In this document: positions 40,002-48,605 of the stretch, one piece after another
Layout of the letters: the number at the start of each line of letters is the position of its first letter
Position numbering within the stretch: the first letter of the stretch is position 1
Assembly: GCA_034114085.1 (NCBI GenBank)
Contig: JAXEWB010000056.1
Location: 62,001 to 126,000 of the forward strand
From: Spiro-02 sp034114085
GTDB taxonomy: Bacteria > Spirochaetota > Spirochaetia > Sphaerochaetales > Sphaerochaetaceae
DNA: 64,000 nt
Direction: 5' to 3'
Notes under the pieces: model-generated
Databases searched by the model: none
What the model saw: the letters and a program-made list of their open reading frames with translations, nothing else
What the model was told of the DNA's origin: nothing
Translations under genes and position numbers: made by a program

Positions 40002-41864
40002 TTATGCTGTTGTAGTTGCTTTTTTTACTTTGATGGTCTGGATGATGTAGGCGACCACCAGCGTTGAAATCCCAAGAATATCCGTCACTATGCCGAAAGC
40101 GATAAGCAGGCAGCCTCCGCCTATCAGGAGTATTCTTGTCGGAAGGGCGAGTTCTGCTTTCAAGTAGCCGGAAACTCCCGCCGAGAGTTCATATATACCG
40201 ATCAATGCTGTGCATATTGCCAAGATGATGTTAGGAATGCTGTCCTGCAAGAGCAATGCAGGTGAGAAAACAAACATGAACGGTACGATATAGGCCACCA
40301 ATCCGAACAGAAATGCCTTGATGCCTGTTTTCGATGGGTTTGCGTCTCCTATTCCTGCCGCGGCATAGGATGTCAGCGCTACCGGAGGCGTTATCGTGGA
40401 GACGCAGCCAAAATAGAACACGAACAAGTGCGCCGCCAGCGGAGCGACTCCCATCTGGATCAGCGCTGGAGCGGCGAGTGACGCCAGGATGATGTATACT
40501 GCCGTCGTCGGCAATCCGCAGCCCAATATGATAGACGCTATCATGGTCAGCAGAAGTGCGACTGGAATGCTGCCGTGGGATAGCGCGATCAACGAACTGG
40601 AGAATTTAACCCCAAGGCCAGTCAGGTTCACGACGCCGACGATGATTCCCGCAGCCGCGCAGGACACCGCGACGGGGACGGTGGATATGATGCCATCCTG
40701 TACCGCCTTGACGACACCCTTCCAGTTGATCCTTGTTGAAGTACGGGTTTCCGCGACGAGGACCAGGACGATCATTGAGTAGAACACCGATTTCATCGAG
40801 GAAAATCCATTGACCAGGCTGATGATCAAAACGAAAATCGGGATGAACAGGTGTGCTCCGTCCTTCAATGCGGCTTTTAGCGGTGGCAATTGTTCCCGAG
40901 GCAATCCCAGCAAGCCTTTTTTCAAAGAAAGGCCGTCTATGATCAGGAACAGCGCTATATAGTAGAAGATCGCGGGAATGAACGCCGATACGCAAAGTTC
41001 GCCATAATTGATCCCCACGTACTCCGCTACCAGAAACGCCGCCGCACCCATCACCGGCGGCATAATCTGTCCCCCGGTAGATGCGACAGCCTCGACCGCG
41101 CAGGCTTCTTCTGGTTCGTATCCGGCCTTTTTCATGAGCGGGATGGTAAATGTACCTGTCGTCACGACATTCGCTACTGGCGAACCTGATATGCACCCCA
41201 TCATGAGGCTGCTGAGGATGGCGGTCTTCGCCGGGCCGCCTCTTGAACCTCCCGTCATGGAGTATGCGATGTCAATGAAAAGCTTTCCTCCGTTACAGGC
41301 GTTCAGGAGCGATCCAAACAATACGAACAGTACGACGAATGTTGCGCTGATACTCAAGGCGTTGCCGAAAATACCGGTTTCCGAATAGCAGAGCATGGAT
41401 ATGATGCGATACCAAGAATACCCCTTGTGACGGAATATCCCTGGAAGATACGGCCCTACTTTTGCATATATGAGAAATACCAAGGCTGTGATCATCAGGA
41501 AGTTGCCGGTACACCTGCGTGAAGCTTCCAATACCAGGAGTATCAGCAATACTCCGACGATGACTTCCGTTGCGGGCAGGATCGGAGAGACGCGGTTGAC
41601 GCGTCCCCCCCATGTCATCAGTATGTAGACACCCACGAATGCCGCTCCAATGGTCAGCACCCAGTCCAGTATGTTCCGTTCACGTTTTTTTGGATAGAGA
41701 AGGAACACTATGGAGAAGATGATCAGCCAATGCGTCGCGGTCTGCGTCATGGATGAAAACGTGCCGATGCCTCCCGTATACAGATGAAAGCATCCCCCGA
41801 ACAACGTCACCACAGCAATGAATATTTCCAGGAACCTAGAATTCAATGCTTCTTTAAACTTCAT
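40002..41864 (-). CDS. TRAP transporter fused permease, second locus
   Basis: A 620-residue 4TM-12TM TRAP permease closely similar in architecture to the one at 24285. Matching segments include GGPAKTAILSSLMMGCISGSP, NVVTTGTFTIPLMKKAGY and EAVASTGGQIMPPVMGAAAF. Its ATG shares one base with the stop of the TAXI gene (TGATG), so the two are strictly coupled and, unlike the other importers here, no hairpin separates them. It should transport an acidic compound with an ion gradient. Confidence 0.94.
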   Translation of the reverse strand: MKFKEALNSRFLEIFIAVVTLFGGCFHLYTGGIGTFSSMTQTATHWLIIFSIVFLLYPKKRERNILDWVLTIGAAFVGVYILMTWGGRVNRVSPILPATEVIVGVLLILLVLEASRRCTGNFLMITALVFLIYAKVGPYLPGIFRHKGYSWYRIISMLCYSETGIFGNALSISATFVVLFVLFGSLLNACNGGKLFIDIAYSMTGGSRGGPAKTAILSSLMMGCISGSPVANVVTTGTFTIPLMKKAGYEPEEACAVEAVASTGGQIMPPVMGAAAFLVAEYVGINYGELCVSAFIPAIFYYIALFLIIDGLSLKKGLLGLPREQLPPLKAALKDGAHLFIPIFVLIISLVNGFSSMKSVFYSMIVLVLVAETRTSTRINWKGVVKAVQDGIISTVPVAVSCAAAGIIVGVVNLTGLGVKFSSSLIALSHGSIPVALLLTMIASIILGCGLPTTAVYIILASLAAPALIQMGVAPLAAHLFVFYFGCVSTITPPVALTSYAAAGIGDANPSKTGIKAFLFGLVAYIVPFMFVFSPALLLQDSIPNIILAICTALIGIYELSAGVSGYLKAELALPTRILLIGGGCLLIAFGIVTDILGISTLVVAYIIQTIKVKKATTTA

Positions 41865-42832
41865 CAGTCCAATACCCCCATTTCGCGATAATATTTCGCG
41901 GCGCCTTCATGTAGCGGGATACTGGTATTCGGCGCATCCCCCAGAGTTATCGTGGCGGTTGCGGGAGCTGCGGCTACGAGTGAATCGAGGTTTTCAAAGA
42001 CGGCTTTCGTCATGTCATAGACGAATTCTTCGCTGAGGCCTGCGTTGACCATGAGCATGTTGGTCGTAGCTACCGTATGGGTATCCCCAGCCAAGCCATA
42101 GGTTTCCTTTGGAATGTCATAGGCAATGTAGTAGGGATATGCTTCGAGGAATTTGGCTCGGAATCCTTCGTCGAATTCTAGCAGTTTGAATTTTTTTCCC
42201 GACGCCGCAAGTTCTTGCACTGCGCTGACGGGAGGTCCCGCGGACGCTATGGCCATGTCTACTTTACCATCGGCCAGAGCTTGCATGCCTTCGCTGAACG
42301 AAAGATAGCTAGGCGTGATATCTGACCATTTATAGCCCATCAGGTTAAGGACTTTCTCAAAAAAGAGCGAGGTGCTGTTTCCCTGGGGTCCGACCGCGAT
42401 CCGTTTACCAGCGAGGTCTTTCAGAGTATCGATACCGGAATTCGCAAGTACCGCGTAATGGACCACACCGGGAGCCATGCCGTTGATAAAGCCTCGGAGG
42501 TTTTTGTGCTGTCGGTCAAAAGGCGTAGTTCCTTCCATGGCGAAATACGCCATATCCGAATTGGCGATTCCAATTTCACAGTCTCCGATGTCGACGAGAC
42601 CGGGATTTTCTACAGTGCCGCCGGTGACTTCAACACTTACGCTCAGTCCCGGTAGGCTTTTGACAAGGATTTCTGACAAGCCGACTCCCACAGGATAATA
42701 GGCTCCGCCGGTACCGGCGGTTGCTATCGCAATCTGGGAAGGTCTGTTTTCTGAAACTTCGCTGGAGCCTCCGGCAAACACCAATGAACCGGTAAGCAGC
42801 ACGATACACAACAGAAAGAGATTTTTCTTCAT
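41864..42832 (-). CDS. TRAP transporter binding protein, TAXI family, second locus
   Basis: A 322-residue TAXI protein. The signal peptide MKKNLFLLCIVLLTGSLVFA is followed by GGSSEVSEN. The signature IATAGTGGAYYPVGVGLSEI and VEVTGGTVENPGLVD match the first-locus protein; AGKRIAVGPQGNSTSLFFEK is the third family block. The start follows GGAGG at 6 bases. It is the first gene of the TAXI-permease-DUF6282 operon. The ligand is unknown but, given the similar downstream enzyme, probably related to that of the first locus. Confidence 0.93.
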   Translation of the reverse strand: MKKNLFLLCIVLLTGSLVFAGGSSEVSENRPSQIAIATAGTGGAYYPVGVGLSEILVKSLPGLSVSVEVTGGTVENPGLVDIGDCEIGIANSDMAYFAMEGTTPFDRQHKNLRGFINGMAPGVVHYAVLANSGIDTLKDLAGKRIAVGPQGNSTSLFFEKVLNLMGYKWSDITPSYLSFSEGMQALADGKVDMAIASAGPPVSAVQELAASGKKFKLLEFDEGFRAKFLEAYPYYIAYDIPKETYGLAGDTHTVATTNMLMVNAGLSEEFVYDMTKAVFENLDSLVAAAPATATITLGDAPNTSIPLHEGAAKYYREMGVLD

Positions 42833-42878
42833 GACGCCCTCCGTGAAAACATGGATTTTGTGTTTATAATTTTCTATA

Positions 42879-42907
42879 TAAGAAAACTATTTTCTAAATT
42901 TAGAAAA
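42879..42907. promoter_or_regulatory. Overlapping palindromes upstream of the second TRAP operon
   Basis: TTTTCTAAATTTAGAAAA (42890-42907) is a perfect 18-bp palindrome. Overlapping it, 42881-42896 reads AGAAAACTATTTTCTA, the same half-sites as the LacI operator at 22089 and 23161 but with a 3-base centre in place of 2. The position, about 50-75 bases upstream of the TAXI start, is right for a regulator site. The IclR protein or the LacI protein at 22119 could bind it. Confidence 0.6.
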
Positions 42908-43083
42908 ACATGATTTTACGGTTTTGTCAAGATTCTATATGCAGAAACATTGAAAGTCGTATTTTGACGAAACAAAAGGGACGAAAATTACTAAGGCGTC
43001 CTGACATGTATCGCATATTCACTTTGTCTGCCCTGGTGGCGGCAAGTATTGCGGAGGGCGTCTTGTAATTGGACGTGCGGCGC

Positions 43084-43752
43084 TTAGTGCTTTGATATGA
43101 CGGTGATTGTATCTTTGACTATGGAATCGGGTGGCACCACGCCCCGCACACTGGTCAGCGGGTAGACGCTTGTGTTCCGGCCTATCACCGTTCCTGGATT
43201 CAACACGCAGTTGCATCCAATTTCCACCCCGTCACCGATCAAGGCTCCGAGTTTCTGTAACGCCGTCGCGATGTTTTCTCCTGTCGTCCTGTCATGAACC
43301 ACCACGGGAGTCTTGTCCGACTTGACGTTGCTGGTGATCGCTCCAGCGCCAAAATGAGACAGATAGCCGAGAATGCTGTCTCCGATATAGTTGAAATGAG
43401 GAACTTGGACGCCATCGAACAGAACCGCGTTCTTCAGCTCCGTTGAATTTCCCACGACGCAGTCTGTTCCGACAAGCACCGAACCCCTGATATAGGCGCA
43501 GTGCCGTATTTCCGTCCGTTCTCCAATCACACAGGGGGCGCAAAGAACCGCCGTCGGCGCCACGTATGCGCTCTGCGCCACCCAGACATGCTTCTCCACT
43601 TCGTTGTATTTTCCTTTCGGCAAGTTCATCCCGAGATCAATGAGGAATCCTGAAATCTTCGGCAACGCCTCCCATGGGTATGTGCATTGCGAAAGCAAGG
43701 ATGCCGCATACGTATGAGCCAGGTCGAACAAGTCTGTCGTCATGGGATGCAT
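43084..43752 (-). CDS. Left-handed beta-helix (hexapeptide) protein, GlmU C-terminal-like
   Basis: A 222-residue protein with a helical N-terminus followed by hexapeptide repeats: VAPTAVLCAPCVIGERTEIR, then VVGNSTELKNAVLFDGVQVP and IGDGVEIGCNCVLNPGTVIG. The segment FNYIGDSILGYLSHFGAGAI closely resembles the acetyltransferase domain of GlmU-type UDP-sugar pyrophosphorylases, but the nucleotidyltransferase domain is absent. It may be an acyltransferase or a nucleotidyltransferase-associated protein. The ATG at 43752 has GGAG 8 bases upstream; the frame extends to 43782. It is a single gene, divergent from nothing nearby. Confidence 0.78.
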   Translation of the reverse strand: MHPMTTDLFDLAHTYAASLLSQCTYPWEALPKISGFLIDLGMNLPKGKYNEVEKHVWVAQSAYVAPTAVLCAPCVIGERTEIRHCAYIRGSVLVGTDCVVGNSTELKNAVLFDGVQVPHFNYIGDSILGYLSHFGAGAITSNVKSDKTPVVVHDRTTGENIATALQKLGALIGDGVEIGCNCVLNPGTVIGRNTSVYPLTSVRGVVPPDSIVKDTITVISKH

Positions 43753-44639
43753 CTGGGTTTCTCCATATTTATATGATAACACAAAAACGGTTGGTAGGAG
43801 AGTGTTTTACAGGTATGAATTATATTATGTATAAATTATATTCCTAATTAGGATTAATAAATACTATTTAAATATCAATATCCTGAGCACAAAGATTATC
43901 CGGTTATTGCTGGCATGGGGATGGATCTTGCCCATATGGCGATCAGTTTTTCTGCATTCCGATTTGATTTATCCTAGAATAAAGTTTTATTAAAACTCGC
44001 CCTCGTTTCAGTTTCCCCATTGACGCTATTGCGCCTCCATTGAGAAAGCATTGACCCATTGCCCGTATGTTCGGGGCGCTGCGCTAGCCGACGGTTGTTG
44101 TGGAAGCCCCGCACGCAGGCCGTCGCCCATAGGGAAGCAATCAACGGCATGTGTTCGGCGGCGCGGCTCTCATGGGAGAACGTATCCATGCAAAAAATTC
44201 CGGTTCCCTGTTGTCCACCGTCCATGCGTAGTCAAATCTCTGGATGGTCATGTACAAAGCTATCAAATGGACGCCTGTCGTCAGTTATATGTTTTTGACA
44301 GTGTACTCACATTATCATAACAAAAAAGCCGTATCAGTTTAGTAAAGGCGGTAAAGGGAGCCTTTTGCCGAAAGTGTGTTTCAGGCATTTGTACCGACAT
44401 GAACAAATGTAAACACAACAAGGAACTGGATGAACAAACTTTCTTGTTGACAGCTCGAAAAAACTGGCTCATCATATGGAATGTGAACATATGATATGAA
44501 CATTTGTTCTTAATTGGCTGTTCGCTAGAACTGCCACGCGACCGGGTGAACGGAGCGACGATACAGGCAACCTCCTGAAAGACTCCCCGGAGAACCGGTA
44601 AAGGACGAAAACTTTGGACATATTGTTCGTGGAGGAAAT
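43753..44639. other. Long non-coding gap with an unexplained G+C-rich block
   Basis: No convincing gene is seen in these 887 bases. The left part is very A+T-rich. From about 44040 to 44230 the composition switches to G+C-rich with many short inverted segments; this block supports an 83-codon minus-strand frame of unlikely composition and I do not call it. The right part holds a TTGACA at 44294-44299, a small hairpin at 44344-44365 (AAAGGC/GCCTTT followed by T) and the GAACAAA-type repeats listed separately. Confidence 0.5.
44401..44509 (+). promoter_or_regulatory. Candidate SorC-type operator region of the aldolase operon
   Basis: GAACAAATGT at 44401-44410 recurs inverted as ACATTTGTTC at 44500-44509; a related GAACAAACTT lies at 44432-44441. 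The last site forms a small palindrome GAACATTTGTTC (44498-44509). TTGACA occurs at 44447-44452. Repeated half-sites over about 100 bases upstream of an operon that encodes a SorC-family regulator are what such regulators use. Confidence 0.5.
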
Positions 44640-45383
44640 ATGACAGGTCTTGAAAGAAATCGGACGACTTTGATGAACAACGAGGGCAGATTGTTCCTCG
44701 CCGCCTTTGACCATCCCCAAATCTACGGGGTCATGCCCGGCTTGGAAAAACCCTTCGGTACAATCGACAGAACGCTGGATTCTCCGATCGACGGCTACAT
44801 TCTCAATCCAGGGATCATGGGCGCGGTCGATGCGGAGAAGGTCAAGGCCAAGAAGATGGTGCTTCGCGCCTCTTTGGGCGGTACCATGATGTCGTCTTCC
44901 TTTCCCGACTTCCATGAAGTGATGTCCTCTCCGAAGCAGGCGCTGAACCTTGGCGCGGACGCGATCTTGATCATGCTGGTGCTTGGCGGCGACCATGACA
45001 GGGAGTCGATGATCGAGGTGGCTCGAACCATTGAACAGTTCCATGAATATAGCATTCCCGTCATGGCGGAGGTGCTTGCCGCCGACTATTCCAAAAACAA
45101 CGACTCCACGTTCATTCGCAATGGGGCCCGTATCGCCGCGGAACTGGGCGCTGATTTCGTCAAGGCGTTCTATTGTGACGATTTCAAGGCGGTGGTGGAC
45201 GGATGTCCCGTTCCGGTCGTTCTGGCAGGCGGCCCAAAGGACAAGGATATCCGCAATATCGCCCGTTCTGTGGTCGCGGATGGAGCCGTTGGCTTCGCTT
45301 TCGGACGGAATGTCTTCCAGAGTGAAGATCCCGTCGGGCTCATCAAGGATTTGGATCGGATACTGAGAGGTGGGAAGTGCTAG
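44640..45383 (+). CDS. Class I aldolase, DhnA/LsrF type
   Basis: A 247-residue TIM-barrel aldolase of the DhnA/LsrF (DeoC/FbaB) group. RLFLAAFDHPQIYGV opens the barrel, ELGADFVKAFYC carries the likely Schiff-base Lys, and VVLAGGPKDKDIRN plus GFAFGRNVFQSEDPV form the phosphate site. Such enzymes split keto-sugar phosphates or thiolyse autoinducer-2 phosphate products. GGAGG lies 4 bases before the ATG. It is the first gene of the large sugar operon, overlapping the SorC gene by 7 bases, so it probably performs the terminal C-C cleavage of the pathway. Confidence 0.88.
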   Translation: MTGLERNRTTLMNNEGRLFLAAFDHPQIYGVMPGLEKPFGTIDRTLDSPIDGYILNPGIMGAVDAEKVKAKKMVLRASLGGTMMSSSFPDFHEVMSSPKQALNLGADAILIMLVLGGDHDRESMIEVARTIEQFHEYSIPVMAEVLAADYSKNNDSTFIRNGARIAAELGADFVKAFYCDDFKAVVDGCPVPVVLAGGPKDKDIRNIARSVVADGAVGFAFGRNVFQSEDPVGLIKDLDRILRGGKC

Positions 45384-46363
45384 AAGACCGCGAACTGCTG
45401 TTCAATATCGCTACGCTATATTATCGGGATTCCCTCACACAGCAGGAAATATCCCAGAAGCTGGACATTTCCAGGCCGATGATCTCGCGTGCGCTGAACA
45501 AAGCTCAAGCCCTTGGAATCGTCAGAATAGAGCTGGTGCCTCCGGCTGGATTCTCCGATTTGGAGCTGAAGCTCGCAAAAGAACTGAGCTTGCAGAGAGT
45601 GGTCGTCGCGCCGCAGTTGAACAATCACGGTACCGAACGGGAAAACCGGACGCAGGACATCGTCGATTGTGCGGCGAAACTACTGCCGGAGCTGATTCTG
45701 CCGGGCATGTCCGTCGGAGTGGGCTGGGGGGTGACGGTATATCGTACTGTCCTGGCGTTGCAGCCTTCCGGCGGAGAACGGAAGGATACTGTATTCGTTC
45801 CCTTGGTGGGAAGCGCGGGGAGAAGCGAATCGCATTACCAGGTGAACGTGATTGTTGACCGCATCGCCGAAAAACTGAAGGGAAGCGCGACGTTCTTCAA
45901 CATCCCGGCTTTCGTTCGTAGCCAGCAGTTGATGGACTATGTGCTGAGCGATCCCCAGCTCAGGACCATCCAGACGGTATGGAATCATCTCGATATCGCG
46001 ATTGTCGGACTCGGGGCGTTCGGTGGGGTGCCGAGCTTCCCTGTCGGCGACTACTCCCCTGAAGAACTGTCCGAGCTGAAGGCGCTCGGTGTCGTCGGGG
46101 ACATCTTGGGACGGTTCTTTACCGCCGAAGGGTTTATTTCAGACTCTGCGGCGAAGGAGACCTATTTCCCCAAGAACACGTCGAGCCTGCCCGAGCAAGT
46201 CTATCTGGGGATACCCGCCGACGATTTGAGCAGGGCGAAGAACGTGGTCTGCCTCTGCGGAGGCTCCCAGAAGGTCCCGAGCATTCGGGTTGCTGCGCAA
46301 CAGGGGTTGTTCAACTTCTTGGTGACCGACATGGCTACTGCGAAGGAGCTTGCCGAAGGGTAG
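45377..46363 (+). CDS. SorC-family transcriptional regulator
   Basis: A 328-residue SorC/DeoR-type regulator. The helix-turn-helix is LTQQEISQKLDISRPMISRA (about 20-39); the sugar-binding domain has SVGVGWGVTVYRTV, VPLVGSAGRSE and the C-terminal CLCGGSQKVPSIRVA, all family hallmarks. These proteins bind a phosphorylated sugar. The start is a GTG at 45377 inside the end of the aldolase gene, with AGGTGGGAA just before it. It is likely to control the operon through the repeats at 44401-44509. Confidence 0.92.
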   Translation: MLEDRELLFNIATLYYRDSLTQQEISQKLDISRPMISRALNKAQALGIVRIELVPPAGFSDLELKLAKELSLQRVVVAPQLNNHGTERENRTQDIVDCAAKLLPELILPGMSVGVGWGVTVYRTVLALQPSGGERKDTVFVPLVGSAGRSESHYQVNVIVDRIAEKLKGSATFFNIPAFVRSQQLMDYVLSDPQLRTIQTVWNHLDIAIVGLGAFGGVPSFPVGDYSPEELSELKALGVVGDILGRFFTAEGFISDSAAKETYFPKNTSSLPEQVYLGIPADDLSRAKNVVCLCGGSQKVPSIRVAAQQGLFNFLVTDMATAKELAEG

Positions 46364-46533
46364 GGGAACAGGCGTTAAGATTGCCGTGGAAACCGGCCTG
46401 TATTCATCTCATCGTGAAAAAGGTCGTCTTGATGAGATGTCGCGGCGCAACGGGTGGCTGCGGTTGAAGAGCGTGATACGGAAAATACAATACGGGGCGT
46501 CTGCGGATGTTCTCGAATAGATAAGGAAAGAAT

Positions 46534-47514
46534 ATGAAAGCATTGATGTACAACGGCATCGGACAGATGGATATCGAAAATGTACCAGAACCCCAGGGGG
46601 AGCTGATCGTCAAGGTGCTGGGCTGCGGAATCTGCGGTACTGATCTCAAGACATTCCTCAAGGGGCATCATTTTTTCAAGCCCCCTACAATCCTCGGCCA
46701 TGAATTCTATGGAACCGTAGCCAAGGCGCCGGAAGGGCATGATTTCAAAGTCGGTGATACCGTCGTCGTCGCGCCGTACTACGAGTGTGGGGAATGCGAC
46801 CATTGCAGGCGTGGCGTGCCCCAGCTGTGCAAACATAAGAAGTACGTTGACGGAGCGTTCTGTGAATACGTCTCCGTTCCGGTCGACTATCCAAAAGGCA
46901 TCTATCGGATACCCGTGGAACGGATAGGCGCCGAAAACGCCGATGTCTTTACGCTGGTCGAACCGCTCGCCTGCGTCCTCAACGGCACCGAACACCTGGA
47001 CGTCCATGAGAATAGCCGGGTCCTGGTCGTTGGCGGCGGCCCCATGGGAATTTTGTTCGCGCTGTTCTATCAGCAGCAACAGGTACCTGTGACGGTCGTG
47101 GAACCGAACGAAGACCGGCGGAGCAAGCTGCAATCGTGGGGAATCCCCTGCGTGCGGCCCGAAGACGCCGACACGTCAAGCTATGACAACATCGTCGTGG
47201 CGGTGAACAAGGCCGATCTAGTCGCGGACTATGTGAAACGCGTCAGCGACGGCGGCACCGTCCTCGTGTTCAGCGGATTGAAGAAAGAGGACGCCATCAT
47301 TACCGATTCCTATTCCATCCACTACCGCGAAGTGACCATGACGGGAAGCTGTGGTTTCGCTTCCGCCCATTTTCGCAAGGCGTATGAGATGATATCGGCC
47401 GCGCCGCAGCACTACAGGAGATTGATAACCCATCGGTTCCCGCTGGAACGGGGGCTGGAGGCGTTTGAGCTATTGCAGAAGGGCGGCGCGTTCAAAGTCG
47501 TGCTGGAGCCATAG
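46534..47514 (+). CDS. Zinc-dependent alcohol/polyol dehydrogenase (MDR family)
   Basis: A 326-residue medium-chain dehydrogenase. Catalytic zinc ligands are seen in CGICGTD and GHEFYG, the structural zinc Cys set in CGECDHCRRGVPQLC, and the Rossmann motif in VLVVGGGPMGILFAL. It resembles sorbitol, threonine and sugar-phosphate dehydrogenases and should oxidise a polyol or sugar alcohol with NAD(P). AAGGAAAG precedes the ATG. It follows the regulator by 170 bases and leads the rest of the operon. Confidence 0.92.
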   Translation: MKALMYNGIGQMDIENVPEPQGELIVKVLGCGICGTDLKTFLKGHHFFKPPTILGHEFYGTVAKAPEGHDFKVGDTVVVAPYYECGECDHCRRGVPQLCKHKKYVDGAFCEYVSVPVDYPKGIYRIPVERIGAENADVFTLVEPLACVLNGTEHLDVHENSRVLVVGGGPMGILFALFYQQQQVPVTVVEPNEDRRSKLQSWGIPCVRPEDADTSSYDNIVVAVNKADLVADYVKRVSDGGTVLVFSGLKKEDAIITDSYSIHYREVTMTGSCGFASAHFRKAYEMISAAPQHYRRLITHRFPLERGLEAFELLQKGGAFKVVLEP

Positions 47515-47563
47515 GCTGGAACCATGCGCGGCGATGCGCTGGAACCATGACAGGAGAATACCG

Positions 47564-48601
47564 ATGAAGGTTGCGATTCTTTTCAACAGCAGTTCCCATC
47601 TTCTCGACGACCGGCTCATGAGCATCGGAAAGATACTGGCACGCCTTCTGGAAGGACATGAGGTGTTCGCGCACCCCCGGTATGGGGCGATGTATGTTCC
47701 GTTTGCAAAGGCGGTTCCCGTATCAGGAGCAGGATTAGGATCAGAAACACATAATGCTCAAGGGGGGGCTTACAAGGATTGCCTGCGGTCCGCTGTACTT
47801 GATTTCCTGACGGACGCCTCTTCTCCGGATCTGTTCATCACCATTGGTGGCGATGGCCTCGCCGCCTATGTGGCGGACGCGCTGATTGCCGCGATACCTA
47901 TGGAGCGGCGGCCTTCGATGCTGGGCGTAGCGGCCGGAACCGCCAACGTCGGGCCAATCGTATCTTTCCGTGCGGAACAGCTCAACGGCCTCTCGCTTTC
48001 CGATTTCATCAAGATTCCCGTGGACGCGGTGGAGGTTCTCGATGGCGGACGGCACGTAGCCTACGCATTCAACGATGTTGTTCTTGGCGACACCCTGCTG
48101 GCGACTGTCGGCGGCGAAACCCGGAATATTTCCGTTGAACAATTGGTGAAATATGACCGGCGGGAAGTAGTCAGGCCGGGAACGAGGATCGCGACCGACG
48201 ATTTCAAGGTTTTTCGCAGTGGAAAAGAAGTGTCCTTCTCTTCTCCCTGCGACCCTGGGGATATCAGGCAGATCGTGGCTTCGACGTTGCAGTTCGACCG
48301 CCTGTACGGGAGGGCTGTACTCGGAGGGTTGTGCGTCGCTGGCGTCAGCGGCCTTGCCGCCGTCGGTCTGTGCGACCGGGTGGTGGTGGACAGCGATCCC
48401 TCGAATTGGAACTATCAGGGCTTCACCGGTACAAGGCATTTGGTCTTTTGCGCCGGGGAGGACATCGTATTGACCGGCTTGGGGCCCGACGCGCAGATCG
48501 TCGTAGACGGGAATCCGTATCTTCGTACACAGGATTCCGTGACGTTTCGTAGCGTTTCTCAGGCTGTGTCCATTTTCAGAACAAAAGGAGAGGGGGCCTG
48601 A
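47564..48601 (+). CDS. NAD-kinase/AcoX-like GGDG-type kinase
   Basis: A 345-residue protein with the ATP-NAD kinase/diacylglycerol kinase signature: FITIGGDGLAAYVAD (GGDG) followed by LGVAAGTANVGPIV, then a beta-rich C-terminal domain with VVVDSDPSNWNYQGF. This arrangement is that of the AcoX/ATP-NAD-kinase-like group, many members of which phosphorylate small molecules and not NAD. The ATG at 47564 has AGGAG 7 bases upstream; the frame is open into the dehydrogenase gene to 47465. Since no other sugar kinase is in this operon, it may provide the phosphorylation step; that is inference. Confidence 0.78.
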   Translation: MKVAILFNSSSHLLDDRLMSIGKILARLLEGHEVFAHPRYGAMYVPFAKAVPVSGAGLGSETHNAQGGAYKDCLRSAVLDFLTDASSPDLFITIGGDGLAAYVADALIAAIPMERRPSMLGVAAGTANVGPIVSFRAEQLNGLSLSDFIKIPVDAVEVLDGGRHVAYAFNDVVLGDTLLATVGGETRNISVEQLVKYDRREVVRPGTRIATDDFKVFRSGKEVSFSSPCDPGDIRQIVASTLQFDRLYGRAVLGGLCVAGVSGLAAVGLCDRVVVDSDPSNWNYQGFTGTRHLVFCAGEDIVLTGLGPDAQIVVDGNPYLRTQDSVTFRSVSQAVSIFRTKGEGA

Positions 48602-48605
48602 GCGT

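Noticed and set aside
43974..44225. 83-codon minus-strand frame in the G+C-rich block
   Set aside because: No ribosome site and a composition unlike the other genes; probably a chance frame across the unexplained block.
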